A stretch of DNA of 25,365 bases from CAIVSN01 sp040383945 (GTDB lineage: Bacteria > Patescibacteriota > Gracilibacteria > BD1-5 > UBA2023), in contig JBEICN010000011.1 of NCBI GenBank assembly GCA_040383945.1, positions 1 through 25,365 of the forward strand, written 5' to 3'. Positions within the stretch are counted from its first letter, which is position 1. Each line of letters opens with the position of its first letter. Shown one piece after another: positions 9,874 through 18,541 of the stretch. The notes beneath the pieces were generated by a model, which was given only the letters and a program-made list of their open reading frames with translations, was not told the DNA's origin and did no database searches. A program made the position numbers and the translations under genes.

Positions 9874-12800
9874 CTATGCTTTTTTGAGAGAAATGGTTAT
9901 GGACTCGGATTCTATTTGAAGCACTCTCGAAATATCGCATGGCCCATCAAAAACTGACATAGTAATGGATTGTGCGAGTGTTTCGTTTTGGATATATTCT
10001 TGAAACTCCAAAATTGACTCGGGTCACTGAATGCTCAAGTGAATTCTATCGCTTACAAGATATCCCGCTTCTTTTCTGAGATCTTGGATAGAACGGACGA
10101 GGTCTCGCGCCATTCCTTCGAGCTTGAGACTTTCCGTAACCACGGTATCCATAAGTACGACAAGTCCTCCCCCGCCTTCTACGTCCAAATCCAGAGAAAG
10201 CGGTTCATAGACGAGTTCAAATTCGTGGGCTTCTAAGAACGCATCGCCTACTTGGATCCTTCCCCCGGCGAGCTCGATAAAATCTCCGGACTTGGCCGCT
10301 TGGAGAATCCGTTGAACATCTTTGCCAAACCTCGGTCCGATAAGCCGAGCATTTGGCCGACAGATAAGGCGCGCGACTCGTGACATATCCGCTCCCATGA
10401 CAACTTCCTTCACATTGAGTTCTTCTCGAATAATATCAACGAAGTATTCCGAGAGTTGGGACTCGATAGTGACAGATTGCAGCGGTTGACGGACCCGGAG
10501 TTTTTTGCGACCTCGAAGCGCGAGCCCGAGTGTAACGAACTGTTTAGTCTGCTTCATTTCGTCACGAATATCCCGAGGTACGGAAAACCGGTTGAACTCT
10601 GGGAAATATTCGAGATGCACACTTTCTCGACCCGTAAGTCACTGGTACATATGCTCTGTAATGAACGGAATAATTGGTGCCGCGATTTGGCAGAGTTCCA
10701 CAAGTACTCGGTGAAGGGTTTCGTAGGCACTTGCTTTGTCCGCATCGGCCTCAGAACGCCAGAAGCGTCGGCGAGATCGTCGGACATACCAGTTTGTAAG
10801 ATCGTCCATGAACTCCATAATGGTGCGTGCCATGGTCTGGAGATCATATTTTTCGTAACAATTCTGCACCCGAGCATTGAGTTCTTGGAGTTCCCCGACA
10901 ATCCACCGGTCCATAGGATTGACCCTTGGCGCATGCGGGAGCTCAACATACTCCGCATTTCGCATCGTAGGAAAAATTTTGTTATTGAACGCAATATTGA
11001 GGGGAACTGATTCAAAATAGCTGAAAACGGACTTGTATACCCCTCCATGGGCGACAATCAGAACATTTTTGTCCGCGTATATGGGAAGCTCGGTTACCAA
11101 CCAACTCCTGACACGCTCTGCAAATTGTTCTTCCGACTCGACAGAATTATCGGAAAAGCAAATCTTGTGAGCATGAGAAGCATCATGAATATCAAGAGAT
11201 TGACCGGTGGTTAAATTATGTTCCGCGACCACATCGGCGTACTTACGCCCAGTATGAAGACCACTTTTGCGTTCGGTAAGTTCAGAAACGGTGACAATAG
11301 GTCCGGTGAAGCCGATGGTGTCAGCCACGATTTCCGCCGTTTGCTGTGCTCGAACTAATGGAGAAACAAATATGTAGTCAAAACTCACTCCCCGATTTTT
11401 GAGCGAGATACCTGATTGACGCGCCTGTTCTCGTCCTTTGTCATTGAGAGGAGTATTGTCGAGTCCGTCCGAAAGCCGTCGTTCGGAATTTGCGTTCGTT
11501 TCGCCGTGGCGCATGTAATAGTGTCTCCCACCTGCTGGCTTCCAGCCATCGATATTGGCATAGGTTGTGAAAAAACTGTAGGTGTTCCAAAGTGGAAGAA
11601 TGACCCGTTTGATAGCATCCACGATGCCATCTTCGTTGAATGAGATATCACCTCCGGTCATGAGCGGAGTATTGGTGAGATAAAATCGAATGGCATCAGC
11701 ACCATACTGCTCGATAGTTCCCCGTGGGTCAGGATAATTCTTGAAGCTCTTACTCATCTTGCGCCCATCCGTCCCATAAATAACCCCAGTCGTGATAACA
11801 TTTTTGAATGCGGGCTTCCCTTTGAGAAGCACCCCAAGTACATGCATGACATAAAACCAAGCACGAACCTGCCCGACATATTCCGCAATAAAATCAGCAG
11901 GAAAGCTGGCTTCCATGGCCTCTTTATTTTCAAACGGATAGTGCATCTGCGCGTACGGCATAGAACCGGAATCCATCCAAACATCGAGAACTTCTGGTAT
12001 TCTAGTATATGTGAGTCCGTTTTCTACCCACTTGATATCGTCAATATAAGGCTTGTGGAGATTTTCAATTTTCATCCCACTCGCGGCTTCTATCTCAGCT
12101 TTGCTCCCAAAAATTCTGCGGTCTCGCTCAATGCCATTTTCATCTCGACCAATCCACACTGGCATCGGAGCTCCCCAATACCGGGTTCGGGAGATACACC
12201 AGTCTGGAGCCGTATCCAATCCCTTCGCGAATCGCCCGTGCTTGAGATGTTCGGGGAACCAATAGATATCCTCGTTCGCAGCCTTGAGAGCTTCTTTGTT
12301 ATTTTGAATATCAATAAACCATGATTTTTGAGCTTTTTGCATGAGTGGTGTTCCAGATCGCGGACAAAATGGAACACGGTGGGTGATGGATTCCTTTTTG
12401 AAAAGAAGTCCTTTGGTCTGGAGCTGATCAGTAATAATCGAATTGGCATCTTGGTAGAAAGTTCCCGTAAGATCACCGATTTCCCCAGTATATTTTCCTT
12501 CTTCGTCCATGGCATTCGTGATATGAATGCCATGTTTTTTGGCAAGTTCGAAGTCGACATCCCCAAATTCTGGAGCCTCGTGTCCGATACCAGTACCATC
12601 AGTATCGGTGATGAATGGGGCAGAATAAATACGGAAGTTTTTGGCAGAATCTACGGAGTTCTGATAGTACTCTGGAAATGGAGCAGAATAGGCGAGCCCG
12701 ACAAGTTCAGATCCAGAGATTTCTTCGATGACAGAATACTCTCCCCTTCCCTTGAATACCGTTTCTGCACGGTTTTTAGCGACAATGAATTTTTCAGATT

Positions 12801-13566
12801 CCTGACTGACGATGACATATTCCAAGGTTTCATTGACGGCAATCGCCATGTGTGCGGGCATAGTCCATGGAGTAGTCGTCCAAGCAAGCACCGATACTCC
12901 CTGCCATTTGCCTCAGTTGCGAGAAAGATCAAACTTGACCGTTATCGCAGGGTCATTGACTTCCTGATAACTATCGTCCATCGCCACTTCAAAATTGGAG
13001 ATCGGCGTACCCAGTTTCCAACTGTAGAGCGATACGCGTTTTCCTTCATAGATAAGCCCTTTATTATACAATTCGGCAAACACCCACATGACGGATTCCA
13101 TATAGGATTGATCCATCGTTCGGTAGGCATTATCCACATCTACCCAGCGACCGATACGATCGATGTACCACCCCCACTCGGCAGAAGTCTCCGCGGTGTA
13201 GGCATAACATTCGTCGATGAATTTTTTGACTCCGACCTGCTCAACTTCCTTATTTGAATTGATTCCGAGCTTTTTCTGGACTTTTTCCTCAATCGGAAGC
13301 CCATGGCAATCCCAGCCCCAAACGCGCTCGACTCGTTTTCCCTGCATAGTCCAATATCGCCCTACTGTGTCCTTGACGATGGAGGAAAGGAGTGATCCAT
13401 AATGCGGAGTCCCCGTAATGAACGGAGGCCCATCATAAAAACGGTAGGGATTTTCGAGCGGTCGCTGATCCACGGATTTTTTGAAAGTCTTGTTATCTTT
13501 CCAGAATTGGGTAATTTGAGCTTCGAGCTCTGGAAACGATTGCTTGGGATTGACGGAAGGAAACAT
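9874..13566 (-). CDS. ileS: Isoleucyl-tRNA synthetase with an inserted histidine-phosphatase domain
   Basis: Charges tRNA-Ile with isoleucine in the cytoplasm. Reading UGA as Gly at 12913, 10639 and 10024 gives one 1230-aa protein (ATG 13566, TAG 9874). Class I signature PHYG is at residues about 54-57, WGWDCHG follows, and KMSKS is at 603-607. The HYG form and the GTGIGHEAPEFG editing-domain block resemble the eukaryote-like IleRS2 type. The catalytic core ends at NTYSFFTTYANIDGW. The anticodon-binding domain resumes at NPMDRWIVGELQELNAR and NWYVRRSRRRFW. Between them, residues about 678-877 form a complete PGAM-like phosphatase domain (annotated separately). Without it the length of about 1030 aa is normal for IleRS2. 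A T-box-like leader with a terminator precedes the start. The ATG was chosen because MFPSVNPKQSFPELE is a typical N-terminus and upstream codons overlap the terminator. No Shine-Dalgarno sequence is visible. Confidence 0.96.
10936..11535 (-). other. PGAM-like histidine-phosphatase domain embedded in IleRS
   Basis: About 200 residues inside ileS carry the full histidine-phosphatase signature. These are YYMRHGETNANSERRLSDG with catalytic RHG at residues 686-688, NTPLNDKGREQARQSG, the SPLVRAQQTAEI block with its Arg, ELTERKSGLHTGR supplying the acid residue region, and VLIVAHGG with the second catalytic His at 840. All expected active-site features are present, so it looks functional rather than decayed. 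It continues in frame at both borders and sits exactly at the junction of the synthetase catalytic core and anticodon-binding domain. It is not an intein: there are no splicing motifs, and the fold signature is clear. The substrate is unknown. Confidence 0.93.
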
Positions 13567-13569
13567 AAC

Positions 13570-13596
13570 AAAAAGACACGAAATAGAATTCGTGCC
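13570..13596 (-). terminator. Intrinsic terminator of the ileS T-box leader
   Basis: On the minus strand GGCACGAA (13589-13596), loop TTCTAT, TTCGTGTC (13575-13582), then five T (13570-13574). The 8-bp stem has one G-U pair. It ends 3 bases before the ileS ATG at 13566, so it would stop transcription just before the gene when tRNA-Ile is charged. Confidence 0.8.
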
Positions 13597-13732
13597 GTGG
13601 CCCAATTATTTGGGAGGTACCACCTCGGCGGATACTTGATTTATTTTGGTAACGGAGCATTTTCGGCTCCGAGAGATTCTACTGGGGCAAGCCCGTTCTT
13701 TCTCCAGCTCGCGGGTGATATCCGCTCAGATG
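13570..13732 (-). promoter_or_regulatory. T-box-like riboswitch leader of ileS (Ile specifier ATC)
   Basis: The untranslated leader of ileS shows the parts of a compact T-box. A short stem I (13711-13725, GCGG/CCGC) has loop ATATCAC with an ATC isoleucine codon (13717-13719). A stem II-like CTG..GGG-CTTG-CCC-CAG hairpin follows. Stem III (13653-13671) is CGGAGC/GCTCCG. An antiterminator spans 13594-13629: helix GCCGAGG/CCACGGC (one A-A mismatch), bulge TGGTACC, then CCCAA-ATAA-TTGGG. The bulge TGGT would pair with the ACCA end of uncharged tRNA-Ile. The 3' arm of the antiterminator overlaps the terminator stem by three bases (13594-13596), giving the usual mutually exclusive switch. The specifier in a terminal loop resembles the ultrashort stem I T-boxes described for actinobacterial ileS. 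The fold was drawn by hand, without covariation support. Confidence 0.8.
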
Positions 13733-13749
13733 CTTTTGATTCGAGAAAT

Positions 13750-13777
13750 AGAATATAGAAAAGTTGGAGAAAATCAA
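13750..13777 (-). promoter_or_regulatory. Probable promoter of ileS
   Basis: Minus strand TTGATT (13772-13777), 16-base spacer, TATTCT (13750-13755). The predicted start near 13743 lies just upstream of the T-box stem I. It is divergent from the FecR-gene promoter about 25 bases away. Confidence 0.5.
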
Positions 13778-13802
13778 ATTCCGAAGTGAGCTAAATGTGA
13801 TA

Positions 13803-13830
13803 TTGATTTGAATTTTAAATAGCATATACT
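13803..13830 (+). promoter_or_regulatory. Probable promoter of the FecR-domain gene
   Basis: TTGATT (13803-13808), 16-base spacer, TATACT (13825-13830). The predicted start near 13837 leaves a leader of about 16 bases before ATG 13853. It has the same -35 box and spacer length as the divergent ileS promoter. Confidence 0.6.
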
Positions 13831-13852
13831 CGCACTAATAATCATATCCAAC

Positions 13853-15394
13853 ATGGAACAGAAAAAAAAGGTGCTGGCACTACTGGTATCAGTAGGAGTA
13901 TTAGCAGGTGGAGGAATCGGATACATTTGGTTTTCCGAAAAAAGCATTTCACAAGAAGTGGCTCAAAAAATTGAAGAACAACTTGAGACTCAACCCGCAA
14001 CAAATAGCGGAGCTATTAATGACTTCGGAGAAGAAATTGCATATGTGGCAGACATAGAAGGGACAGTAAAAATCAATCGGAACTGAAATGAATCACTCTT
14101 ACTCAAAAACACAATTCTGCGAACAGGAGACAAGATTACCAGTGATAGTGGATCTGTTCTCACCATACAGTTTGTCGATCATTCATTTCTACGAATTGAA
14201 GAAAATACCAAGTTCACTCTTACCTCAGAAAGTCAAGTAGAACTCGTAGATGGTTGAATTTGGGCGCGAATACTCACACCACCAGATGATGAAGCGGCAT
14301 TTACCATCAAAACCACCAACTTCGCGGCAGCAGTTCGAGGAACGGCGGTTTTTGCCCAAAAAACCGAATCAGAGACCAGTTTGGAAGTAATTGATTCGAG
14401 TACACAAACCGGTACTGCGGTAGATGTTACCGTTCAGACTGCTTCTGGTATTCTTATGGAAGAGCTCAAAGAAGAGGAGTCTTTGAAAATCAGTCAAAAC
14501 ACCCAGAAAAAGGTAAAAATGAACATGGATCAACTGCTTCAGAGAGAAAACATAAAAAACTATCTGAAAATGGATATCTTGTTTATGAACCAACTCCTCA
14601 ATATTTCAAAACAAAATAAGGAAGTCTCCCCTCTTGAGCTTCAGCCTATAGGCACAGACCAGCTGCAAAAAATTCGAGTCGAAATCCTAGCTTCACTCCC
14701 CAAAAACAATGAACTCGAGGAGTTTTTTCTATCTTGACTGATTGAGAATGACGCGCGTCAACTCGATATGTTTTCTGGGAATTTTTCAGGATCAACTCAA
14801 GTACTCAGTCAAGAAGAACAGGTAGATTTACTCATCGAATTTATTGCGGGTGATATGGAGCTCGCAATCTACCAAAAAAATCTCAAAAAAATGCGCGAGC
14901 TCGAAAATAATTTTTCAAGCGAAGCGGAAAAAATAGAGTATCAAAAACAAGTAAATGAGCTCGAAACTAAGATTCGAGACTTCGATGAAAATTGGTCAAA
15001 AAAAGAACGACTACGCCGAGAAAATGAAAATACGGAGTTATCTCGTTCAAGCGAATCATCGGGGACTTGAACTAACACAAATTCCAGCTCTGGAAGTCTT
15101 GATAATCCGAGTACTGGCTCTGGGTTTCGAGTACCAAATAATCAACCAAACTATCAAGGCGGGATGTTGGACGTATCAAGCCCAAAAGTTCCAAGCAGTG
15201 GCACACAAAAAACCACCGCCTCTGGATCACAAACTCTGACTCCATCCACCATCGTAAGTGGCGTAGCTCGACCAAAAGTTGAACCCAAAGGAGAAACCAA
15301 AGTAAATTCCAAAGTGGAAACCAAAGTGGAAACTCGCGCTCCAGCAACCTCAGCAAAACCTATTGTTAGCGGCACAGCTCGACCCTCGCGCTAG
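13853..15394 (+). CDS. Membrane-anchored FecR-domain protein with coiled coil and Ser/Thr/Lys-rich tail
   Basis: 513 aa, from ATG 13853 to TAG 15394, with in-frame UGA at 14084, 14255, 14735 and 15068. Residues about 6-27 are one membrane helix (VLALLVSVGVLAGGGIGYIWF), so the rest is extracytoplasmic. Residues about 62-180 match the FecR domain: IAYVADIEGTVKINRN, LLLKNTILRTGDKI, VLTIQFVDHSFLRIEENT, VELVDG-UGA-IWARI and FAAAVRGTAVFAQ. A charged, probably coiled-coil region covers about 300-400. The last about 110 residues are low-complexity Ser/Thr/Pro/Lys (KVETKVETR), perhaps a wall-spanning or unstructured tail. FecR domains elsewhere sense signals for anti-sigma control or bind the envelope. 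No sigma factor is adjacent, so a surface or scaffold role is as likely. Its stop overlaps the stop of the convergent gene in a shared CTAG. It is the only confident plus-strand gene here. Confidence 0.9.
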
Positions 15395-16587
15395 CGATAT
15401 ATCTTAATGTGAGAATATCTTTGTAGAACTATCACAAGCACCAAGACGCACCAATGTGAAATATCTAAACGATGGAGTAATCCAGAAAAGCAAAAGAGAA
15501 TTATGGTCGATCTGACTATTATGGTAGATTGAAAATGATTTTCTCTATACCACTTCACGAGTCCATATCAGATTGCAAAAAATCCTAGTACACCAAATTG
15601 AACGAAAAGATCAAACCATGTATTGTGCAGGTGTAATATCGTGTGACTCGTGGGAATATAATTGAGGAGATGTGAAGATCGTAATTCATTGAGCTGGTAG
15701 AGTACCTCTACTTGTGGCGTTCACCAAATCAAGGCAAGCGGATGTGTGATAAAAAATTTTATCCCCTCGCCCCATATCGCAAACCTCGTCATAAGTGAAA
15801 GGAATTTGTTCCCTCCTTCTAGTTGAAGCAATCACCACTCAGCTCCACTCACACCCAATGCGACGAAGCAAAAAATATACCACCATTTCGGCGCTCCCGC
15901 CTCATAGCACAAACACCAAGCAATACACGCTCCAGCTAGAAAAAATATCGAAAATGACCCACTTATAGCAATGGCGGCAAAAAGCACCAGCGCTATAAGC
16001 CATTTCCATCGTGAAGCACTTCCTAGAAGAATATATGGTAAAAACAGTAGGCAATATATGGCATAGCTATTTGGATTTCAGAGCGTAGAAAAAATTCTGT
16101 CTGATTCAAACGGAATATCATACGAGATCGGATCATATCAGGCCCATTGAACTCACGCGTAAGCTACCACAAGAATGAGTGCTGTAGCTCCTGCTATTTC
16201 CAGCGGAAGCAAGGATTTTTTGGGCAGTTGTGAAGCAAGTGCGAGCAGAAATAACAAGAGGAACATTCAGAAGAAGCCTGATAGAAAAGGTGGTGTTCCA
16301 AAAAATTCAAAAGAAAATTGTGCTCACTGTAAGACATGAACCAAATACACAACAGCCATACTTCCTCAGGCCACGAACAGTCCACTTTGCCCATCAAAAA
16401 ATCTGCCAGATTGAGCAAAAAAACCACGGTACACCATGGCCATCAACAGTAGAAAAGTCACAACCGCCAATTTTAATCCCTCATATACACCAAAATACTC
16501 AAAAGTTACCGGGACTGAGAACAGCAGCAAAAAGTGAGAAAAGGCCAGTGGAACGACCAAAAAAATCGCCGCAAGCAAATACGACAT
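15391..16587 (-). CDS. O-antigen-ligase-like (Wzy/WaaL family) polytopic membrane protein
   Basis: 398 aa, from ATG 16587 to TAG 15391. About nine in-frame UGA codons, the densest use in the window, break it into short pieces under the standard code. With UGA as Gly it forms a regular multi-spanning protein of roughly ten membrane helices. Family hallmarks are NPNSYAIYCLLFLPYIL in the middle, a RFAIWGEGIKFFITHPL segment before the large loop, and HNTWFDLFVQFGVLGFFAI after it. The loop Arg and the HN-containing motif are typical of O-antigen ligases and polymerases, which transfer or polymerise undecaprenyl-linked glycans outside the membrane. The exact substrate cannot be told from sequence. 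The start is one base after the barstar stop, so the two genes are translationally close. The stop overlaps the FecR-gene stop in CTAG. Confidence 0.83.
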
Positions 16588-16588
16588 C

Positions 16589-16864
16589 CTATTTTAGAAT
16601 AAGCGTAAGGTTGGGGACTTCTTGCAGAGTAGATGCAACTTGCACAAAAAATGTGGGGCGGTCTTTGCTTTTCGAAAAGTCTATTTTGGATTTTTGACTA
16701 TTTTTCCAAATCACTTCTATCGGCCCTTCAATATCTGAAAGCACATCATACAGAGCGTCCAAATTATTTCCAAAATAGTCTGGGAGTGAAAAAACTTGAG
16801 AAACTTCTTTATAAAAGCTTTCTACTTCGCTGAAGTTGTTGCCATCAATGATGTATTGCCTCAT
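16589..16864 (-). CDS. Barstar-family ribonuclease-inhibitor-like protein
   Basis: 91 aa, from ATG 16864 to TAG 16589, no UGA. The sequence follows the barstar pattern: YIIDGNNFSEVESFYKEVSQ, LPDYFGNNLDALYDVLSD, IEVIWKN. Barstar binds and blocks barnase-type RNases through this acidic helix-loop region. The start at 16864 puts IDG at the usual position. An in-frame ATG at 16903 would add 13 atypical residues (MRQPLFLIYKLII) and is less likely. No barnase-like gene is visible next to it, so it may protect against RNase from elsewhere or act as a stand-alone protein. It lies 83 bases after the SanA-like gene and one base before the O-antigen-ligase-like gene. Confidence 0.88.
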   Translation of the reverse strand: MRQYIIDGNNFSEVESFYKEVSQVFSLPDYFGNNLDALYDVLSDIEGPIEVIWKNSQKSKIDFSKSKDRPTFFVQVASTLQEVPNLTLILK

Positions 16865-16947
16865 AATTATAAGTTTATAAATTAAAAAAAGGGGCTGTCT
16901 CATGCGAACTTTTGGCCAAAGTATACTTTTCTCCTTCTATGATTCAA

Positions 16948-17724
16948 CTACAACTCTGCGGGCGTGTCGCGAGGGGTACATATTTTCTTGGGAACGGGGC
17001 GAAGATTTTGATCGGTAATAATTTGGACCTTTTCTCCTCAAAAACGTGGCTTCGTTCCGATAAAAATATCATAAAATACCATGATTCTAGAAACATATTC
17101 CCGAATATAAATTCGGGGGGCTTTCCAAAAAGATACTGATTCTGCTTCATAGCCAATGGCATCGATCCCATTGTTTTTTGCAATGAATATAGCTCGGTCA
17201 ATATGGAATGGCTGAGAAATAATAACAAAACCTTTCAGTCCGAAAATATCGCTTGCACGAACTATACTATCGAGCGTACGAACTCATGCATAGTCCAGAT
17301 ACATTCTCTCAGGAGGAATACCGAGTTCCAGTAGAGAATTCTGCATTGCAATAGGCTCATTATAATTGAGCGTAGTATTGTCACCACTCAACAGAAGACA
17401 ATCTATTTTTTTTGTTTCATAGAGCTCTTTAGCGGCAAGTATCCGCGCCTCATAAAATACATTGGACCCACCCTCGGAGGTATACCTGGAAGTTCCAAGC
17501 ACCAGCCCTACCTGACGCTTTGGAATATCAGAAGGATCATGATATCTCAGCGAGCTAGAATACAGAGTAATCCAAGCGTTCATCACCGTAGTGCTGATGA
17601 TCAAAAAAAATATTGCGATCAAAAAATACGGAACATACCTGCGAAAGCTTACGATACGAGTAAACCGTCATCCTCAAAAGTTTTTGGAGGTGCGTTGAAA
17701 GTTTTTGGAGGTGCGTGTATTCAC
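16948..17724 (-). CDS. sanA: SanA-like DUF218 membrane protein
   Basis: Stop TAG 16948. In-frame UGA at 17284 lies in the strongly conserved LDYA-UGA-VRTLDSIVR block of SanA, where E. coli has Gly; another is near the C-terminus (PRF-UGA-GEKV). One N-terminal membrane helix (YFLIAIFFLIISTTVM) precedes VGLVLGTSRY, LLLSGDNTTLNYNEP and GFVIISQPFHIDRAIFIA, all typical of SanA/YdcF. SanA contributes to envelope barrier function (vancomycin exclusion in enterobacteria); the biochemical activity is unsettled. The start is uncertain. No good ATG precedes the helix, so GTG 17724 is a guess giving about 258 aa, and TTG 17622 would leave only the helix. The upstream part contains a 21-base tandem repeat and two UGA codons. 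Downstream of pirin on the same strand. Confidence 0.85.
17677..17716. repeat. Two-copy 19-base direct repeat at the 5' end of the SanA-like gene
   Basis: AAAGTTTTTGGAGGTGCGT occurs at 17677-17695 and again at 17698-17716 (plus-strand orientation), period 21. If translated it gives RTSKNFQ twice in the proposed N-terminus. It may instead be a leader element if translation starts later. Confidence 0.75.
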
Positions 17725-17777
17725 AAGGAAAGTATAGTGAAAAAACGCTCAACCCCAAAAAATATGGGAGTTGTGGT

Positions 17778-18509
17778 TTATGTATAGATTGGCACCTCGA
17801 TCACAAGAAGCAATCCATGAGTAAGACAAGTGCCGGTGTACTTTATTGGCTCGGTCATTTCTATGGCGTCACGTGCTTGAAGCACCTGACCATTCAGCTC
17901 AAATGTGCCTTCAACTACCATGACATAGACCCCACTTGACTCGGATACTGTATTGGAGAAAGACCTTCCCTCATCAAATTTGCCCAAAAATAACTTTGCT
18001 TGCTGCATTATTACAAGGGGCTGATATGTTTGAGGAATGGAACTCTCATCGGGTCTTGATGCTCATGTCACTACTTCCACAAAAGTGTTCGGAGAAAGTG
18101 TATATTTCATTTGCCCATACCTTGGAGATATTCCGCGCACAAATGGAGTTATCCAAATTTGAAGCAAGTGCACTGCCTCGCTCTGGCTCTGATTGATTTC
18201 AGAGTGAAAAATACCGGTGCCCGCACTCATAATTTGAACTTCACCCGCTTGAATAGTTTTCATGTTGCCCATGCTGTCCTTATGAGTCAACTCTCCCGAA
18301 AATACGAGAGTAATAATTTCCATATCTCGATGTTGGTGCATACCAAAACCAGAATTCGGGTCAATTATATCATCATTGATGACACGCAAGGCCCCAAATC
18401 AAAGACGATTTGGGTTATAATAATCAGCAAAACTAAAACTAAATCGACTGAGGATTCCATCATATTGCGAGCATCAGCGCTCAAATGATCGAATAATAGT
18501 ATGTGTCAT
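17778..18509 (-). CDS. Pirin / quercetin 2,3-dioxygenase-like cupin protein (YhhW type)
   Basis: 243 aa, from ATG 18509 to TAA 17778, with three in-frame UGA codons. One (18399) sits in the conserved pirin block ADYYNPNRL-UGA-FGALRVINDD, where the family has Gly; another follows ER near residue 10, matching the usual RG. The bicupin metal ligands are present: H58 and H60 in GMHQHRDMEIIT, H102 and E104 in GTGIFHSEIN. MSAGTGI and LTHKDSMGN are also canonical. Bacterial pirins bind Fe(II) or similar metals, and some oxidise quercetin; others modulate metabolism or stress. Substrate is unknown here. The length equals typical YhhW. The start is 32 bases after the RND stop, so it is likely co-transcribed with the pump. 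Confidence 0.95.
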
Positions 18510-18541
18510 AGCACGAGAGAAAATATCGGGAACTTGAAGAC

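Noticed and set aside
9674..9940. 88-aa minus-strand ORF between ileS and the lipoprotein
   Set aside because: It overlaps the ileS 3' end in another frame and has odd Cys/Ile-rich composition; its frame crosses the inverted repeat.
10936..11535. Intein or homing-endonuclease insertion in ileS
   Set aside because: No splice-junction residues or endonuclease motifs; the segment has a full histidine-phosphatase signature and sits at a domain boundary.
12328..13257. 309-aa plus-strand ORF opposite ileS
   Set aside because: Antisense shadow of a highly conserved synthetase region, with no recognisable motif.
16885..16905. GGGGCTGTCTC next to an A7 run, resembling an insertion-sequence end
   Set aside because: Single copy, no matching inverted partner, no transposase nearby.
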